Below, piece after piece: positions 27,001 through 36,507 of a stretch of DNA of 64,000 nt; the stretch's first letter is position 1; each line of letters starts with the position of its first letter. Source of the DNA: Caryophanales bacterium UBA6259 (lineage in GTDB: Bacteria; Bacillota; Bacilli; Tepidibacillales; Tepidibacillaceae); NCBI GenBank assembly GCA_002441135.1, contig DJVJ01000047.1, positions 76,246-140,245 of the forward strand, given 5' to 3'. Made by a program: the position numbers and the translations under genes. Under the pieces are notes generated by a model. The model was not told the DNA's origin. It ran no database searches and saw nothing but the letters and a program-made list of their open reading frames with translations.

Positions 27001-27645
27001 ATGGGTAGACTTCGTAGAAAAGCTTGGGTTAAGGATGAAATTTTAGGATATACCGATTATTTGGTAGTAGAGCCTGAACAGAACAAAGGGATATGGAACC
27101 GTATATTTAATAATAACAACCCTATTCATGCTGAATTTGGAACGGGTCGCGGTCAATTTATTACTACACTAGCCAAAAATCATCCGGATCGTAATTATAT
27201 TGCAATGGAACTACGAGAAGAAGTTTTAATTAAAGCGGTTAAAAAGGCTGCGGACCAAGAATTAACGAATATTCGATTTATCTTAGGGAATGTAGATGAT
27301 ATCCTTAAAATTTTTGAGGAAAATGAGTTATCCCGTATTTTTCTTAACTTTGTTGATCCATGGCCGAAAAAAAGACATGCGAAAAGAAGACTGACGCATC
27401 ATCATTATTTGAATATGTACAAACATATTTTAGTGGAAAAAGGAGAAATTCACTTTAAGAGTGATAATGAGCTATTATTTGAATTCTCCTTAAACGAGCT
27501 TATTCACCATGGTTTGAAGTTAAAAAACATTAGCTTAAACCTATATCGAGAAGAAGGAAGTATTGATCAGCATGTGCAAACAGAATACGAAGAAATGTTT
27601 ATTAAAAGAGGAAAACCAATTTATCGATTAGAAGCAAGCTTTTAA
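27001..27645 (+). CDS. trmB: tRNA (guanine-N7-)-methyltransferase
   Basis: A 214-residue SAM enzyme that makes m7G46 in tRNA. Motifs: AEFGTGRGQFI near 42-52, NVDDI near 98, and the characteristic FVDPWPKKRHAKRRL near 117-131 followed by the conserved C-terminal TEYEEMFIKRG. AGGAGG precedes the ATG. A terminator closes the unit. Length is normal for the family. Confidence 0.97.
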   Translation: MGRLRRKAWVKDEILGYTDYLVVEPEQNKGIWNRIFNNNNPIHAEFGTGRGQFITTLAKNHPDRNYIAMELREEVLIKAVKKAADQELTNIRFILGNVDDILKIFEENELSRIFLNFVDPWPKKRHAKRRLTHHHYLNMYKHILVEKGEIHFKSDNELLFEFSLNELIHHGLKLKNISLNLYREEGSIDQHVQTEYEEMFIKRGKPIYRLEASF

Positions 27646-27667
27646 TAAAACCGTGATATATTGCTGA

Positions 27668-27698
27668 AGATCCTGGCTGAAGAGTCAGGGTCTTTTTT
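27668..27698 (+). terminator. trmB terminator
   Basis: AGATCCTG pairs with CAGGGTCT (one T-G pair) around a ten-base loop, followed by a T run. Confidence 0.85.
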
Positions 27699-27802
27699 AT
27701 TGAAAAATATTTTCTCGAAAAATAAATGTAACTGAAATAATCATGATATTATAAATAAAATGAATATTCACCAAAATCAGGAGGAATAAGGAGAGAGAAA
27801 AA

Positions 27803-28969
27803 TTGATATCTAATTTAACCGAATTTTATATACCTACAAAAATGAAAATTGGGGTAGGTTCATCAGAGCAAACAGGAGAACTAATAAAGGAATATGGGCT
27901 AAAAAAACTTCTTATTGTAACAGATCAAGGGGTTATTAACGCCCATCTGATGGATGGAATTGAAAAGTCATTAAAAGAGAGTAACATTGATTATTTAGTA
28001 TTTGATGAAGTTGAACCTAACCCAAGTTCAGAGATTGCCTTAAAAGGAGTTCAATTTTTAAAACAACATGAATGTGACGGTCTACTAGCAATTGGTGGCG
28101 GAAGCAGTATTGATACAGCAAAAGGAATTGCGGTATTGGCCACCAATGAAGGAGATATTCTTGACTATGAGGGATTTGGTAAAATCAAAAACCCAGCTCT
28201 TCCACTAGTTGTAATCCCTACAACTGCCGGAACAGGGAGTGAGGCTACCCCTTCTACAGTATTTACAAATAAAAAAACATCCTTTAAAACAGCCATTTTA
28301 AGCCCACATCTTTATCCGAAATTGGCTATTTTAGATCCGCTGTTAACGATTAACTTACCACCATCGATAACAGCGGCGACAGGAATGGATGCACTAACTC
28401 ACGCAATCGAATCCTACATCTCTAAATTTGCGAATCCTGTTAGCCAAGCACTAGGGATTCATGCGATTAAGCTAATTGGCGAAAATCTGTCAAATGCTTA
28501 TTTTGTAGGGACTAACGTAAAGGCTAGAGAGGAAATGCTAGTTGCATCTATGATTGCTGGTATTGCTTTTGCTCATGCTAAATTAGGTAATGTTCATGCG
28601 ATTTCACACACCTTTAGCGGCATCTTTAATATTCCGCATGGCATTGCCAATGCTGCTTTATTGCCCTTTGTTATGAAATACAATTTACCAGCTGCTCCTG
28701 GTCAGATGAAGGAAATTGCCGTTGCCTTAGGAAAAGACGTTACAGGCCTAACCACAATTGCAGCTGGAGAAAAAGCGATAGAAGCGGTTGTGGAGATGAA
28801 CAAAGCATTTGATATCCCAAATAATATTAAGGATTTAGGAGTCACACTAGACCTATTACCTAAAATGGTAGAGGACTCAATGCGTAGTGGGAATGTAAAA
28901 GCAAATCCTAGACTAACAAAAGCAGCTGACATAAAACAGATTATTGAGAACGCTTATTATGGGATTTGA
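27803..28969 (+). CDS. iron-containing alcohol dehydrogenase
   Basis: A 388-residue group III dehydrogenase. NAD-binding GGGSSIDTAKG near 95-105, TTAGTGSEATP near 137, and the metal region GMDALTHAIESY near 194-205 with ISHTFSG and NIPHGIANA near 266-282 supplying the His ligands. The start is TTG after AAGGAGAG. It is the first gene of a four-gene run with a LarA-like protein and GlcDF, which suggests a 2-hydroxy-acid, aldehyde or diol substrate. The exact substrate is unknown. Confidence 0.9.
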   Translation: MISNLTEFYIPTKMKIGVGSSEQTGELIKEYGLKKLLIVTDQGVINAHLMDGIEKSLKESNIDYLVFDEVEPNPSSEIALKGVQFLKQHECDGLLAIGGGSSIDTAKGIAVLATNEGDILDYEGFGKIKNPALPLVVIPTTAGTGSEATPSTVFTNKKTSFKTAILSPHLYPKLAILDPLLTINLPPSITAATGMDALTHAIESYISKFANPVSQALGIHAIKLIGENLSNAYFVGTNVKAREEMLVASMIAGIAFAHAKLGNVHAISHTFSGIFNIPHGIANAALLPFVMKYNLPAAPGQMKEIAVALGKDVTGLTTIAAGEKAIEAVVEMNKAFDIPNNIKDLGVTLDLLPKMVEDSMRSGNVKANPRLTKAADIKQIIENAYYGI

Positions 28970-28979
28970 GGGAATTGAT

Positions 28980-30242
28980 ATGGAAAAATGGCCGAAATTT
29001 TATAAAGTAAGACAGTCTTTTGAGAATCAGCCAAGAGTTAGCGATATTAAGGAAGAAGTGAATCGTCAATTAAATATGATTCTAGCCCATTGTGACTTAA
29101 AAGCTGGATCAACTATTGCTATTCCAGCTGGTAGTCGAGGAATTGCTCATATTCCAGAGATATTAAAAACGATCGTTACAGCACTCCAAAATAAGGGGTT
29201 TAAACCTTTTTTGTTCTCTGCAATGGGAAGTCATGGTGGTGGAACAAAGGAAGGTCAACGTGAGATTTTAGACAGCCTAAATATAACAGAGCAAACGATC
29301 GGTTGCCCTATAATTGCTTCATCGGAAACAGTAGTGCTTGGTGAAGTAGTTGTTAAGCAGCATAAATTGAAGGTATATACTGCCAAAGAAGCAATGGAAG
29401 CTGATTATGTTTTATTGGTGAACCGCATCAAGGCACATACCTCATTTGTAGGTCCGCATGAAAGTGGATTGCTAAAAATGATGGCGGTTGGTATGGGGAG
29501 AGCAAATGGTGCTTCCATGGTTCATTCGGTAGGAGCAGAATATCTTGCTGATTCTATTCCTGCCATTGCTAGAAAGGTGATAGAGCATCTTCCTGTCATT
29601 GGTGGCCTAGCAATTGTAGAAAACGCTGAAGAAGAAATTGCGGTTGTTAAAGGACTGGGCAAGGAAGAATTAATCGCAGGTGACCAAGAATTATTACAAA
29701 CAGCTAAATCATTCATGCCAAGGCTTCCAATTACCGAGATTGATTTTGCGCTGATTAAAGAAATGGGTAAAAATTATAGTGGTACTGGAATGGATACCAA
29801 TGTGATTGGCCGGTTACGTATAGAGGGGATGGATGAACCGAAGCATATCCTTATTCGTTATCTCGCTGTTTTAGACTTATCGGAGGAATCACATGGTAAC
29901 GCAACTGGCATTGGGTTAGCCGATTTTACGACTGAATATCTCGTCAATAAAATTGACAGAAAGGCAACCTATTTGAATTGTATGACCAGTGGTTTTGTTA
30001 CTCGAGCTGCTATTCCGATGACTTTTTCAAATGATAAGGAACTTTTTAAAGGCTTTGAGCAAGTAGTAAAGCAAGAGGATTTAATAGGATTTAAAATGAT
30101 CATTCTTAAAAACACTCTACATCTGGATGAATTTTGGGTTTCTGAAGCAATCTATCGAGATATCATCGATCGAGAAGATATAAAGGTGCTATCAGAACCG
30201 ATAGAGATAGGCTTTGACTATCGAGATAGACTAGCATTTTAA
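28980..30242 (+). CDS. LarA-like (DUF2088) protein, possible 2-hydroxy-acid racemase
   Basis: A 420-residue protein related to nickel-dependent lactate racemase LarA. I choose ATG 28980, six bases after GAGGGA that overlaps the previous stop, instead of upstream starts inside the dehydrogenase gene. Visible: AIPAGSRGIAHI near 46, GSHGGGTKEGQREIL near 80-94 and NRIKAHTSF near 148. LarA needs a nickel pincer cofactor made by LarB, LarC and LarE; none is in this window. Activity on lactate is inferred only from the neighbouring glcDF-like genes. Confidence 0.75.
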   Translation: MEKWPKFYKVRQSFENQPRVSDIKEEVNRQLNMILAHCDLKAGSTIAIPAGSRGIAHIPEILKTIVTALQNKGFKPFLFSAMGSHGGGTKEGQREILDSLNITEQTIGCPIIASSETVVLGEVVVKQHKLKVYTAKEAMEADYVLLVNRIKAHTSFVGPHESGLLKMMAVGMGRANGASMVHSVGAEYLADSIPAIARKVIEHLPVIGGLAIVENAEEEIAVVKGLGKEELIAGDQELLQTAKSFMPRLPITEIDFALIKEMGKNYSGTGMDTNVIGRLRIEGMDEPKHILIRYLAVLDLSEESHGNATGIGLADFTTEYLVNKIDRKATYLNCMTSGFVTRAAIPMTFSNDKELFKGFEQVVKQEDLIGFKMIILKNTLHLDEFWVSEAIYRDIIDREDIKVLSEPIEIGFDYRDRLAF

Positions 30243-30273
30243 TAATTTCTGTGATGGGTGGAGGGAGAAAGAA

Positions 30274-31680
30274 ATGGAACAGAGAATCATAGAAGCAATT
30301 AAAAGTATAATTAAGGACAATAGAAGGGTAATGACAGAAATCACCGACCTTTACAGTTATTCTTATGATGCTTCCTTTGGTACATATTTACCTGAGATGG
30401 TTGTCCAACCAAAAACCGCTATTGAAATAAGAGAGATAATGAAACTAGCAAACCAAGAAAAGTTTGCTGTATATCCAAGAGGACAATCTACTGGACTAAG
30501 CGGAGGCGCATTACCTGTAAAAGGTGGAGTAGTATTAGATCTCTCCAAAATGAATGAAACACTAATTATAGATCCGGAAAATTTAATCGCTATCGTTTCT
30601 CCGGGTGTTTTAACGGCAGATATCCATAAAGAAGCAGAGAAATATGGTTTAATCTATCCACCAGATCCTAGCAGTTCTCAGGTATCTACCATTGGTGGTA
30701 ACCTTGCCGAAAATTCCGGTGGGCCAAAAGGACTTAAATATGGAGTAACTAAAGATTATGTGATTGGATTAGAGGTCGTTACTCCTGAAGGAGAAATTAT
30801 TCGTACAGGTGGAAAAACAGTAAAGAATGTTACTGGATATGACTTAACAAAATTAATTGTGGGCTCTGAAGGAACATTAGCGATTATTACCGAGGCAATA
30901 TTGCGCTTAATACCAAAGCCCCCTGCAACCAAAACCGCTATGGCTATTTTCGATGATTTAGTAGATTCGGGTAAAGCGATTTCTCAGATCTTATCGAATG
31001 GTATATTACCATCAAAGCTTGAATTAATGGATCAGGCCTCTATTCATGCGGTAGAAAGCTATGAACCAATCGGTTTACCAATGGATGCGGAAGCTATTTT
31101 ATTAATAGAGGTTGATGGTCATCCAAAAGCGGTGGAGGATGAAATTATAAAGGTGGAGGCAATTGCTAAAAACGCGAATGCTAGAGAGGTAAAAGTGGCT
31201 AAAACAAAAGAGGAAACGGAAAATCTATGGCAAGTGAGGAAACTGGTTTCTCCTGCTATAGTACAAATTAAACCAACAAAAATTTCTGAGGATGCCACTG
31301 TTCCTAGAAGTAAAATTCCAGAGATGATGCAAAAACTAAAAGAAATCAAAGAAAAGTATCAAATCCACTTAGTTGTATTTGGACACGCAGGTGATGGAAA
31401 TCTTCATCCGAATATCATTGCCGATAAAAGAGACAAAGAAGAAATGAAAAGGGTAGAGCAAGCAGTAAAAGAAATATTTGAAGCAACGATTGCACTTGGT
31501 GGAACATTATCTGGTGAACATGGAATAGGTACAATGAAGGCTCCTTTCATGGAAATGGAATTAGGTCCAGCTGGTGTAGATATGATGAAAAGAATTAAGG
31601 ATGCATGGGACCCTAATCATGTTCTTAATCCAGGCAAAATCTTTCCGGATTCAGGACAAAAGCTGGTGTTAAGTGAATGA
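30274..31680 (+). CDS. glcD: FAD-linked oxidase, glycolate/D-lactate oxidase subunit GlcD
   Basis: A 468-residue flavoprotein. The FAD-binding PCMH domain (about 35-215) carries YPRGQSTGLSGGALP near 68 and PPDPSSSQVSTIGGN near 129. The FAD-oxidase C-terminal domain holds GHAGDGNLHPN near 370-380 and GEHGIG near 413. It oxidises glycolate, D-lactate or another 2-hydroxy acid together with the iron-sulfur subunit GlcF. GlcF starts at the overlapping ATGA of its stop codon, so translation is coupled. The substrate within this group is not determined. Confidence 0.9.
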   Translation: MEQRIIEAIKSIIKDNRRVMTEITDLYSYSYDASFGTYLPEMVVQPKTAIEIREIMKLANQEKFAVYPRGQSTGLSGGALPVKGGVVLDLSKMNETLIIDPENLIAIVSPGVLTADIHKEAEKYGLIYPPDPSSSQVSTIGGNLAENSGGPKGLKYGVTKDYVIGLEVVTPEGEIIRTGGKTVKNVTGYDLTKLIVGSEGTLAIITEAILRLIPKPPATKTAMAIFDDLVDSGKAISQILSNGILPSKLELMDQASIHAVESYEPIGLPMDAEAILLIEVDGHPKAVEDEIIKVEAIAKNANAREVKVAKTKEETENLWQVRKLVSPAIVQIKPTKISEDATVPRSKIPEMMQKLKEIKEKYQIHLVVFGHAGDGNLHPNIIADKRDKEEMKRVEQAVKEIFEATIALGGTLSGEHGIGTMKAPFMEMELGPAGVDMMKRIKDAWDPNHVLNPGKIFPDSGQKLVLSE

Positions 31681-32960
31681 TGTTAAAAGATGAGCTTCGC
31701 TATGACCTAGTTAATCGTTGTGTACAATGTGGATATTGCTTACCTGTTTGTCCTACTTATATGACCATGGAAAGGGAAACCCAATCTCCTAGGGGTAGAA
31801 TTAATTTGGTGAAGATGGTTGCAGAAGGGAGAATTACTAACCTTGAAATAATCAAAGAGCCAATTGATTTATGTGTTGCTTGTCGTGCTTGTGAGGTAGC
31901 TTGCCCTACTGGAGTAGAATATGGGAAAATATTAGATGCCGCTAAATTAGCCTTAGAGAAAAGAAAGGTTTATACCTCTTCAACCAAGTTAATCCGTAAC
32001 ATCTTATTCAAGAAGGTATTTCCAAAGCAAAAAGTAATGGTAACTTTAAGTAATCTTGTCTGGTTTTATCAGAAAATGGGATTACAGAAGTTAGCACATA
32101 CAACAAATGCACTTAAAATATTACCAAATCATTTAGGTGAGTTTGAAGAAGTTATACCTAGGATTACTTCTCCTAGCAATAGGGGGAAAAATAAAGAGTA
32201 TCAAAAGATTAAATCACCAACACTTAAAGTGGCTTTTTTTCAAGGATGTGTAATGGAAGCCATTTATGAACGAATTAATCATTATACTTTAGAACTCCTA
32301 AATCTAGCTAATGTCGATGTGGTTATTCCTGAAAAGCAAACATGTTGTGGAGCGTTGCATGCTCATTCAGGAGAACATGATCATGCAGTTGAATTGGCAA
32401 AACAGAATATTGAGGCGTTTGAAAACCTTGAAGTAGATTATATTGTAAATAATGCTGGTGGATGTGGAGCAGCATTAAAAGAATATGATCAATTATTGGC
32501 TAATGATTCGGAATACGCGGAGAGAGCGAAGGAATTTGTAAATAAAGTTAAGGATATTAGTGAGATATTAGTAAAAGGAGAGCCTATCGTTTTTAAGAAA
32601 GGGATCAATGAAGTAGTAACCTACCAACGCTCATGTCATATGACCAATGTTCAAAAGGTGAAAGATGAACCCCTTCTTTTAATTCAATCCATTCCAGGTT
32701 TGAAATTAGCGGAAATGCAAAGACCAAATATGTGCTGTGGGTCTGGTGGAATCTATAATATGATTCATTACAAGGAATCAATGAAAATTTTAGATTTAAA
32801 AATGGATACAGTAAAAGAGACACATGCCACAACGATTATTACCACCAATCCGGGCTGTCTTATTCAAATGCAAAAGGGAATTATTGATCAAGGGTTAAAG
32901 GGAAGGGTTCGTTCAGTCCATTTAGTTGAACTATTAGCAGAAGCAGCAGGAATAAAATAA
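31677..32960 (+). CDS. glcF: iron-sulfur subunit GlcF-type
   Basis: A 427-residue protein with two 4Fe-4S motifs, CVQCGYCLPVCP near 15-26 and CVACRACEVACP near 64-75, and two cysteine-rich CCG domains (CCGALH near 222 and CCGSGGIYN near 351) typical of GlcF, LldE and HdrB-type electron-transfer proteins. It passes electrons from GlcD to the membrane pool. A four-base ATGA overlap ties it to glcD. A hairpin follows its stop codon. Confidence 0.92.
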   Translation: MMLKDELRYDLVNRCVQCGYCLPVCPTYMTMERETQSPRGRINLVKMVAEGRITNLEIIKEPIDLCVACRACEVACPTGVEYGKILDAAKLALEKRKVYTSSTKLIRNILFKKVFPKQKVMVTLSNLVWFYQKMGLQKLAHTTNALKILPNHLGEFEEVIPRITSPSNRGKNKEYQKIKSPTLKVAFFQGCVMEAIYERINHYTLELLNLANVDVVIPEKQTCCGALHAHSGEHDHAVELAKQNIEAFENLEVDYIVNNAGGCGAALKEYDQLLANDSEYAERAKEFVNKVKDISEILVKGEPIVFKKGINEVVTYQRSCHMTNVQKVKDEPLLLIQSIPGLKLAEMQRPNMCCGSGGIYNMIHYKESMKILDLKMDTVKETHATTIITTNPGCLIQMQKGIIDQGLKGRVRSVHLVELLAEAAGIK

Positions 32961-32989
32961 AAATACGCTGGATTTTCTCCGGCGTATTT
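32961..32989. terminator. hairpin between convergent genes
   Basis: AAATACGCTGGA pairs with TCCGGCGTATTT (one T-G pair), loop of five. The T stretch is short, so termination may be moderate. Confidence 0.65.
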
Positions 32990-33024
32990 CATTCCAGCAT
33001 ATTTAATTGGAGTAAATGATTCAA

Positions 33025-33663
33025 TTAATGAAGCTTCTTAATTTCATTTAGTATAGTGGCTTCAATATCCTCTAAGCTCTTTTCATAAAACACTTCCCAT
33101 TCTATTCTCTGTGGGCTAGGTAAAAGATTGACTGTTAAATCAATATCTACTTGTCTAAGATTGTTATTCTGCCATTTAATGAAGCTATAATAAAGAAGTC
33201 TAGCAAGGAAAATTGGGTAATCTAAACCTTTAGATAGAAGAAGAATCTGATCAAGTTCCTGCTGTTCCTTTAATGAAGGAATGTGCTCGTAAATTTCTCC
33301 GATTCGAGAATAGGCACGTAGTAATTCTGCTGGGATATTTAGGGTTGTTGATTCTGGAACAAGGAAATATTTAAAATAAGTCTGGCTAGCCATTTGCAAA
33401 TAGCTTTCAAAATCTTCTACCTGAAACTTGATTCCCCGATCTAATGCTTTGCATACAGAATCCTCTAATGTAAAGTAGAAGGTATTATCATCTAAATGGT
33501 TATATAATGGTCTTATTTTAGAAAGATTTTTCATATAGTAATATTTGATTTGGTCTTTTGCAAAGCTATCTCCTTTAAGAGATTGCTTCCAATAGTTTAT
33601 TAGCTCTTCAGAAGTATAATTTTTAACTAGTTCTAACTTTTTTATCTTTTGATCTGCACTCAT
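33025..33663 (-). CDS. unknown protein with a degenerate sigma-factor-like look
   Basis: A 212-residue soluble protein. I do not recognise it as a named family. Its first two thirds follow the layout of sigma-70 region 2 to 3: GDSFAKDQIKYYYMKNLSKI near 31-50, an acidic helix (FTLEDSVCKALDRGIKF near 64-80), FESYLQMASQTYFKYFL near 84-100, then NIPAELLRAYSRIGEIYE near 108-125, like the start of sigma region 3. No DNA-binding region 4 is evident. It is a single gene convergent with glcF. The resemblance is by eye and may be accidental. Confidence 0.55.
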   Translation of the reverse strand: MSADQKIKKLELVKNYTSEELINYWKQSLKGDSFAKDQIKYYYMKNLSKIRPLYNHLDDNTFYFTLEDSVCKALDRGIKFQVEDFESYLQMASQTYFKYFLVPESTTLNIPAELLRAYSRIGEIYEHIPSLKEQQELDQILLLSKGLDYPIFLARLLYYSFIKWQNNNLRQVDIDLTVNLLPSPQRIEWEVFYEKSLEDIEATILNEIKKLH

Positions 33664-33766
33664 GATTGATAACCCTCATTTCCTTAAGCATCTAATATCT
33701 ATTATAATATGGAGAGAATGAAAATGGTTCAAAAATTTGATCAGCAAATTGGAGGTTATTTTTACG

Positions 33767-34822
33767 ATGAATAAAAACATTGATATATCCTACATAACAG
33801 ATTCTTTAATGGATTTAGTAAATATTCCAAGTCCATCTGGAAATACCAAAAAAATTATCCAATGGATTAGTATTCAATTGGATCAGCTTCAGGTTTCTTA
33901 CACCATCGCTAATAAAGGTTTATTGCTTGCTACTATTCCGGGAAAAAATAATGAGCAGCATCGTTTACTTACAGCCCACGTAGATACCTTAGGTGCAATG
34001 GTAAAGGAACTTAATGAAGATGGTACTTTAAGAATTACCAATATTGGTGGCTTTCGCTGGAATTCAGTGGAAGGAGAATATTGCTTGATTGATTCAGAGA
34101 CAGAAACCTTTACAGGTACAATCTTAACCACGCAACCTTCAGTACACGTTTATAAGGATAGTGGTAAGCTAGAACGATCAGAGGAAAATATGGTGGTTCG
34201 TCTTGATGAAAAGGTTACTTCAAAAGAAGAGTTAGAAAAGCTTGGAATTGAAGTTGGGGATTTTGTCAGTTTTGACCCAAGAGCTGTAATTACTAAGAAA
34301 GGCTTTGTGAAGAGCAGACATTTAGATGATAAGGCATCGGTTGCTATTTTACTTGGAATTATTAAAACCATTAAAGACCAACAAATGGAATTACCTTATA
34401 CCACTCATTTTTTAATTAGCAACAATGAAGAAATAGGCTACGGGGGTAATTCCAATATTCCTGACCAAACAGTAGAGTTTCTTGCCGTGGATATGGGAGC
34501 TATTGGTGTAGGGCAAGCAACAGATGAATATACCGTATCTATTTGTGCAAAGGATTCTTCAGGTCCTTATCATTTAGGCTTTAGAAGAAAGCTAGTTCAA
34601 CTCGCCAAAGAGAATGGAATTGGCTATAAGGTAGATATTTATCCTTACTATGGTTCAGATGCTAGTGCTGCACTAAGAGCGGGTGCAGATATAATTCACG
34701 GATTAATTGGTCCTGGAATCGATGCATCTCACTCGAATGAGAGAACGCATATTACTTCCTTAGAAGAAACGGCAAAATTAGTTTATGCGTATATCACTTC
34801 AGAAGAATTAGTAGAAAAATAA
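33767..34822 (+). CDS. M42 family metallopeptidase
   Basis: A 351-residue aminopeptidase of the FrvX/PepA-glutamyl type (M42). Metal and catalytic residues appear in TAHVDTLG near 68-75, HLDDKAS near 185-191, NNEEIGYGG near 218-226 and DMGAIG near 243-248, with the late His in SHSNERTHI near 323. I take ATG 33767, eleven bases after GGAGG. The enzyme trims peptides in the cytosol as part of a large complex in related organisms. It is a single gene ending in a strong terminator. Confidence 0.9.
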   Translation: MNKNIDISYITDSLMDLVNIPSPSGNTKKIIQWISIQLDQLQVSYTIANKGLLLATIPGKNNEQHRLLTAHVDTLGAMVKELNEDGTLRITNIGGFRWNSVEGEYCLIDSETETFTGTILTTQPSVHVYKDSGKLERSEENMVVRLDEKVTSKEELEKLGIEVGDFVSFDPRAVITKKGFVKSRHLDDKASVAILLGIIKTIKDQQMELPYTTHFLISNNEEIGYGGNSNIPDQTVEFLAVDMGAIGVGQATDEYTVSICAKDSSGPYHLGFRRKLVQLAKENGIGYKVDIYPYYGSDASAALRAGADIIHGLIGPGIDASHSNERTHITSLEETAKLVYAYITSEELVEK

Positions 34823-34855
34823 AAAACGTTGAAACAAAAAATCAGCCAAAATAAA

Positions 34856-34888
34856 AAAGGTTACTGAGTGCTAAACTCAGTAACCTTT
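34856..34888. terminator. bidirectional intrinsic terminator
   Basis: A perfect 14-bp stem (AAAGGTTACTGAGT with ACTCAGTAACCTTT) around a five-base loop, with A and T on the flanks, between convergent genes. Confidence 0.9.
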
Positions 34889-34913
34889 AACTTAGTACCC
34901 CTTACCTTAACTT

Positions 34914-36281
34914 CTAAGCACTAATATTTGTAGATTTCTGTTGTTCCTTTTCCTGTTTAATTTTATCTTTTATTATTTTCGTTTCCGCTACAACGACCCC
35001 TGATAAAGCAATTAAGCCGATTAAGTTTGGAACCGCCATTAATCCATTCATAACATCTGCAATATCCCAAACGATACCAAGAGATAGACCTGCACCAATC
35101 AATACAGAAATAGAGAAAAGGGTGCGATAAAGAGTAACTGACTTCGCGCCAAATAAATACTCAAAGCTTTTTTCTCCATAATAGGACCAACCTAAAATGG
35201 TGGAGTATGCAAATAGAATTAGACCAATAGTTACAATCCATCCACCAATACCAGGTAAGAACATATTAAAAGCATCTGCGGTTAATGAAGCTTTATTCAC
35301 GTCAGGAGCATCATACAATCCACTCATGGTAATTACGATACCAGTAATAGAAGCAACTATTACAGTATCTAAAAAGGTTCCTGTCATAGATACTAATGCT
35401 TGACGTCCCGGAACGTCAGTCTTTGCAGCAGCTGCAGCAATTGGAGCAGAACCTAAACCAGCTTCGTTTGAGAATACACCTCGTGCAACCCCCCAACGAA
35501 TAACAGTTCCAATTGCGCCCCCTGCCATTGCTGTTCCTGTAAATGCATCAGAGAAAATTAACCCAAATGCTGCTGGAACCTCTGTAAGATTTAAAAGAAT
35601 AATCACTAATCCACCTAATACATAAAATAAGGCCATAAAAGGAACTAAGTAAGATGTAACTCGGCCAATACTTTTTATACCACCTAAAATAACTAAACCA
35701 GTTAAAGCAGCAAGAATGAATCCGGTAATCCATGGATTAAGACCAAAGCTAGCTGAAATATTACCTGCTACCGCATTAGATTGAACCATGTTTCCAATAC
35801 CAAATGCTGCTACAGAAGCAAAAAGTGCAAAAAGAACAGCTAACCATTTCCATCCTAAGCCTTTTTCAATGTAATACATTGGTCCTCCAGCCATTTCTCC
35901 CCGCTCATCTACTGTACGATACTTAACCGCTAATACACCCTCTGCGTATTTTGTAGCCATACCTACTAAAGCAGTAACCCACATCCAAAAAACAGCACCG
36001 GGTCCACCTAAAACAACCGCAGTGGCAACACCAACAATATTACCTGTACCAATGGTGGCAGCAAGAGCAGTCATTAGTGCTGCAAAATGAGAAATATCCC
36101 CTTGTGAAGATTGATCTTGATGCTTTGAAAAGGAAAGCTTAAGTGCATAACCAAGATGAGAAAATTGAAGAAATGAAATACGTAATGTAAGAAAAATTCC
36201 AGTACCAACGATGAGGATAAGCAATGGTGGTCCCCAAACAATACTACTAATTTCACTGATTAGGTTTGTAAAAAATTCCAT
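34914..36281 (-). CDS. sodium:alanine symporter family protein
   Basis: A 455-residue membrane transporter of the AgcS family (about ten hydrophobic helices). Signatures: ATIGTGNIVGVATAVVLGGPGAVFWMW is split across two lines of the read but visible near 75-100, with the conserved motif VFSNEAGLGSAP near 265-276. It imports alanine or glycine with sodium. AGGAGGT precedes the ATG. It is a single gene. Confidence 0.94.
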   Translation of the reverse strand: MEFFTNLISEISSIVWGPPLLILIVGTGIFLTLRISFLQFSHLGYALKLSFSKHQDQSSQGDISHFAALMTALAATIGTGNIVGVATAVVLGGPGAVFWMWVTALVGMATKYAEGVLAVKYRTVDERGEMAGGPMYYIEKGLGWKWLAVLFALFASVAAFGIGNMVQSNAVAGNISASFGLNPWITGFILAALTGLVILGGIKSIGRVTSYLVPFMALFYVLGGLVIILLNLTEVPAAFGLIFSDAFTGTAMAGGAIGTVIRWGVARGVFSNEAGLGSAPIAAAAAKTDVPGRQALVSMTGTFLDTVIVASITGIVITMSGLYDAPDVNKASLTADAFNMFLPGIGGWIVTIGLILFAYSTILGWSYYGEKSFEYLFGAKSVTLYRTLFSISVLIGAGLSLGIVWDIADVMNGLMAVPNLIGLIALSGVVVAETKIIKDKIKQEKEQQKSTNISA

Positions 36282-36507
36282 TTAAGATACCTCCTATTTT
36301 TATTTTTGAATGTATAGAAAATTAGGACTATTTATATTTATTCATTTTAAACACAGAATAATACTTTAGTCAACTAAAATGTAATAAAAAATATGGCAAA
36401 AAAATATGACGAAAGTTAGAAATAGATTTAGTGAATAAGGTTCAGTATAAAAGGTGGTCAAATAGTGGTAAAATTTAAATATAGGCATATGGATTTTGGA
36501 GGGAAAT

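Noticed and set aside
29522..29716. Antisense frames inside large genes (for example within the LarA-like gene)
   Set aside because: They lie entirely within well-supported genes on the other strand and lack ribosome sites and family motifs.
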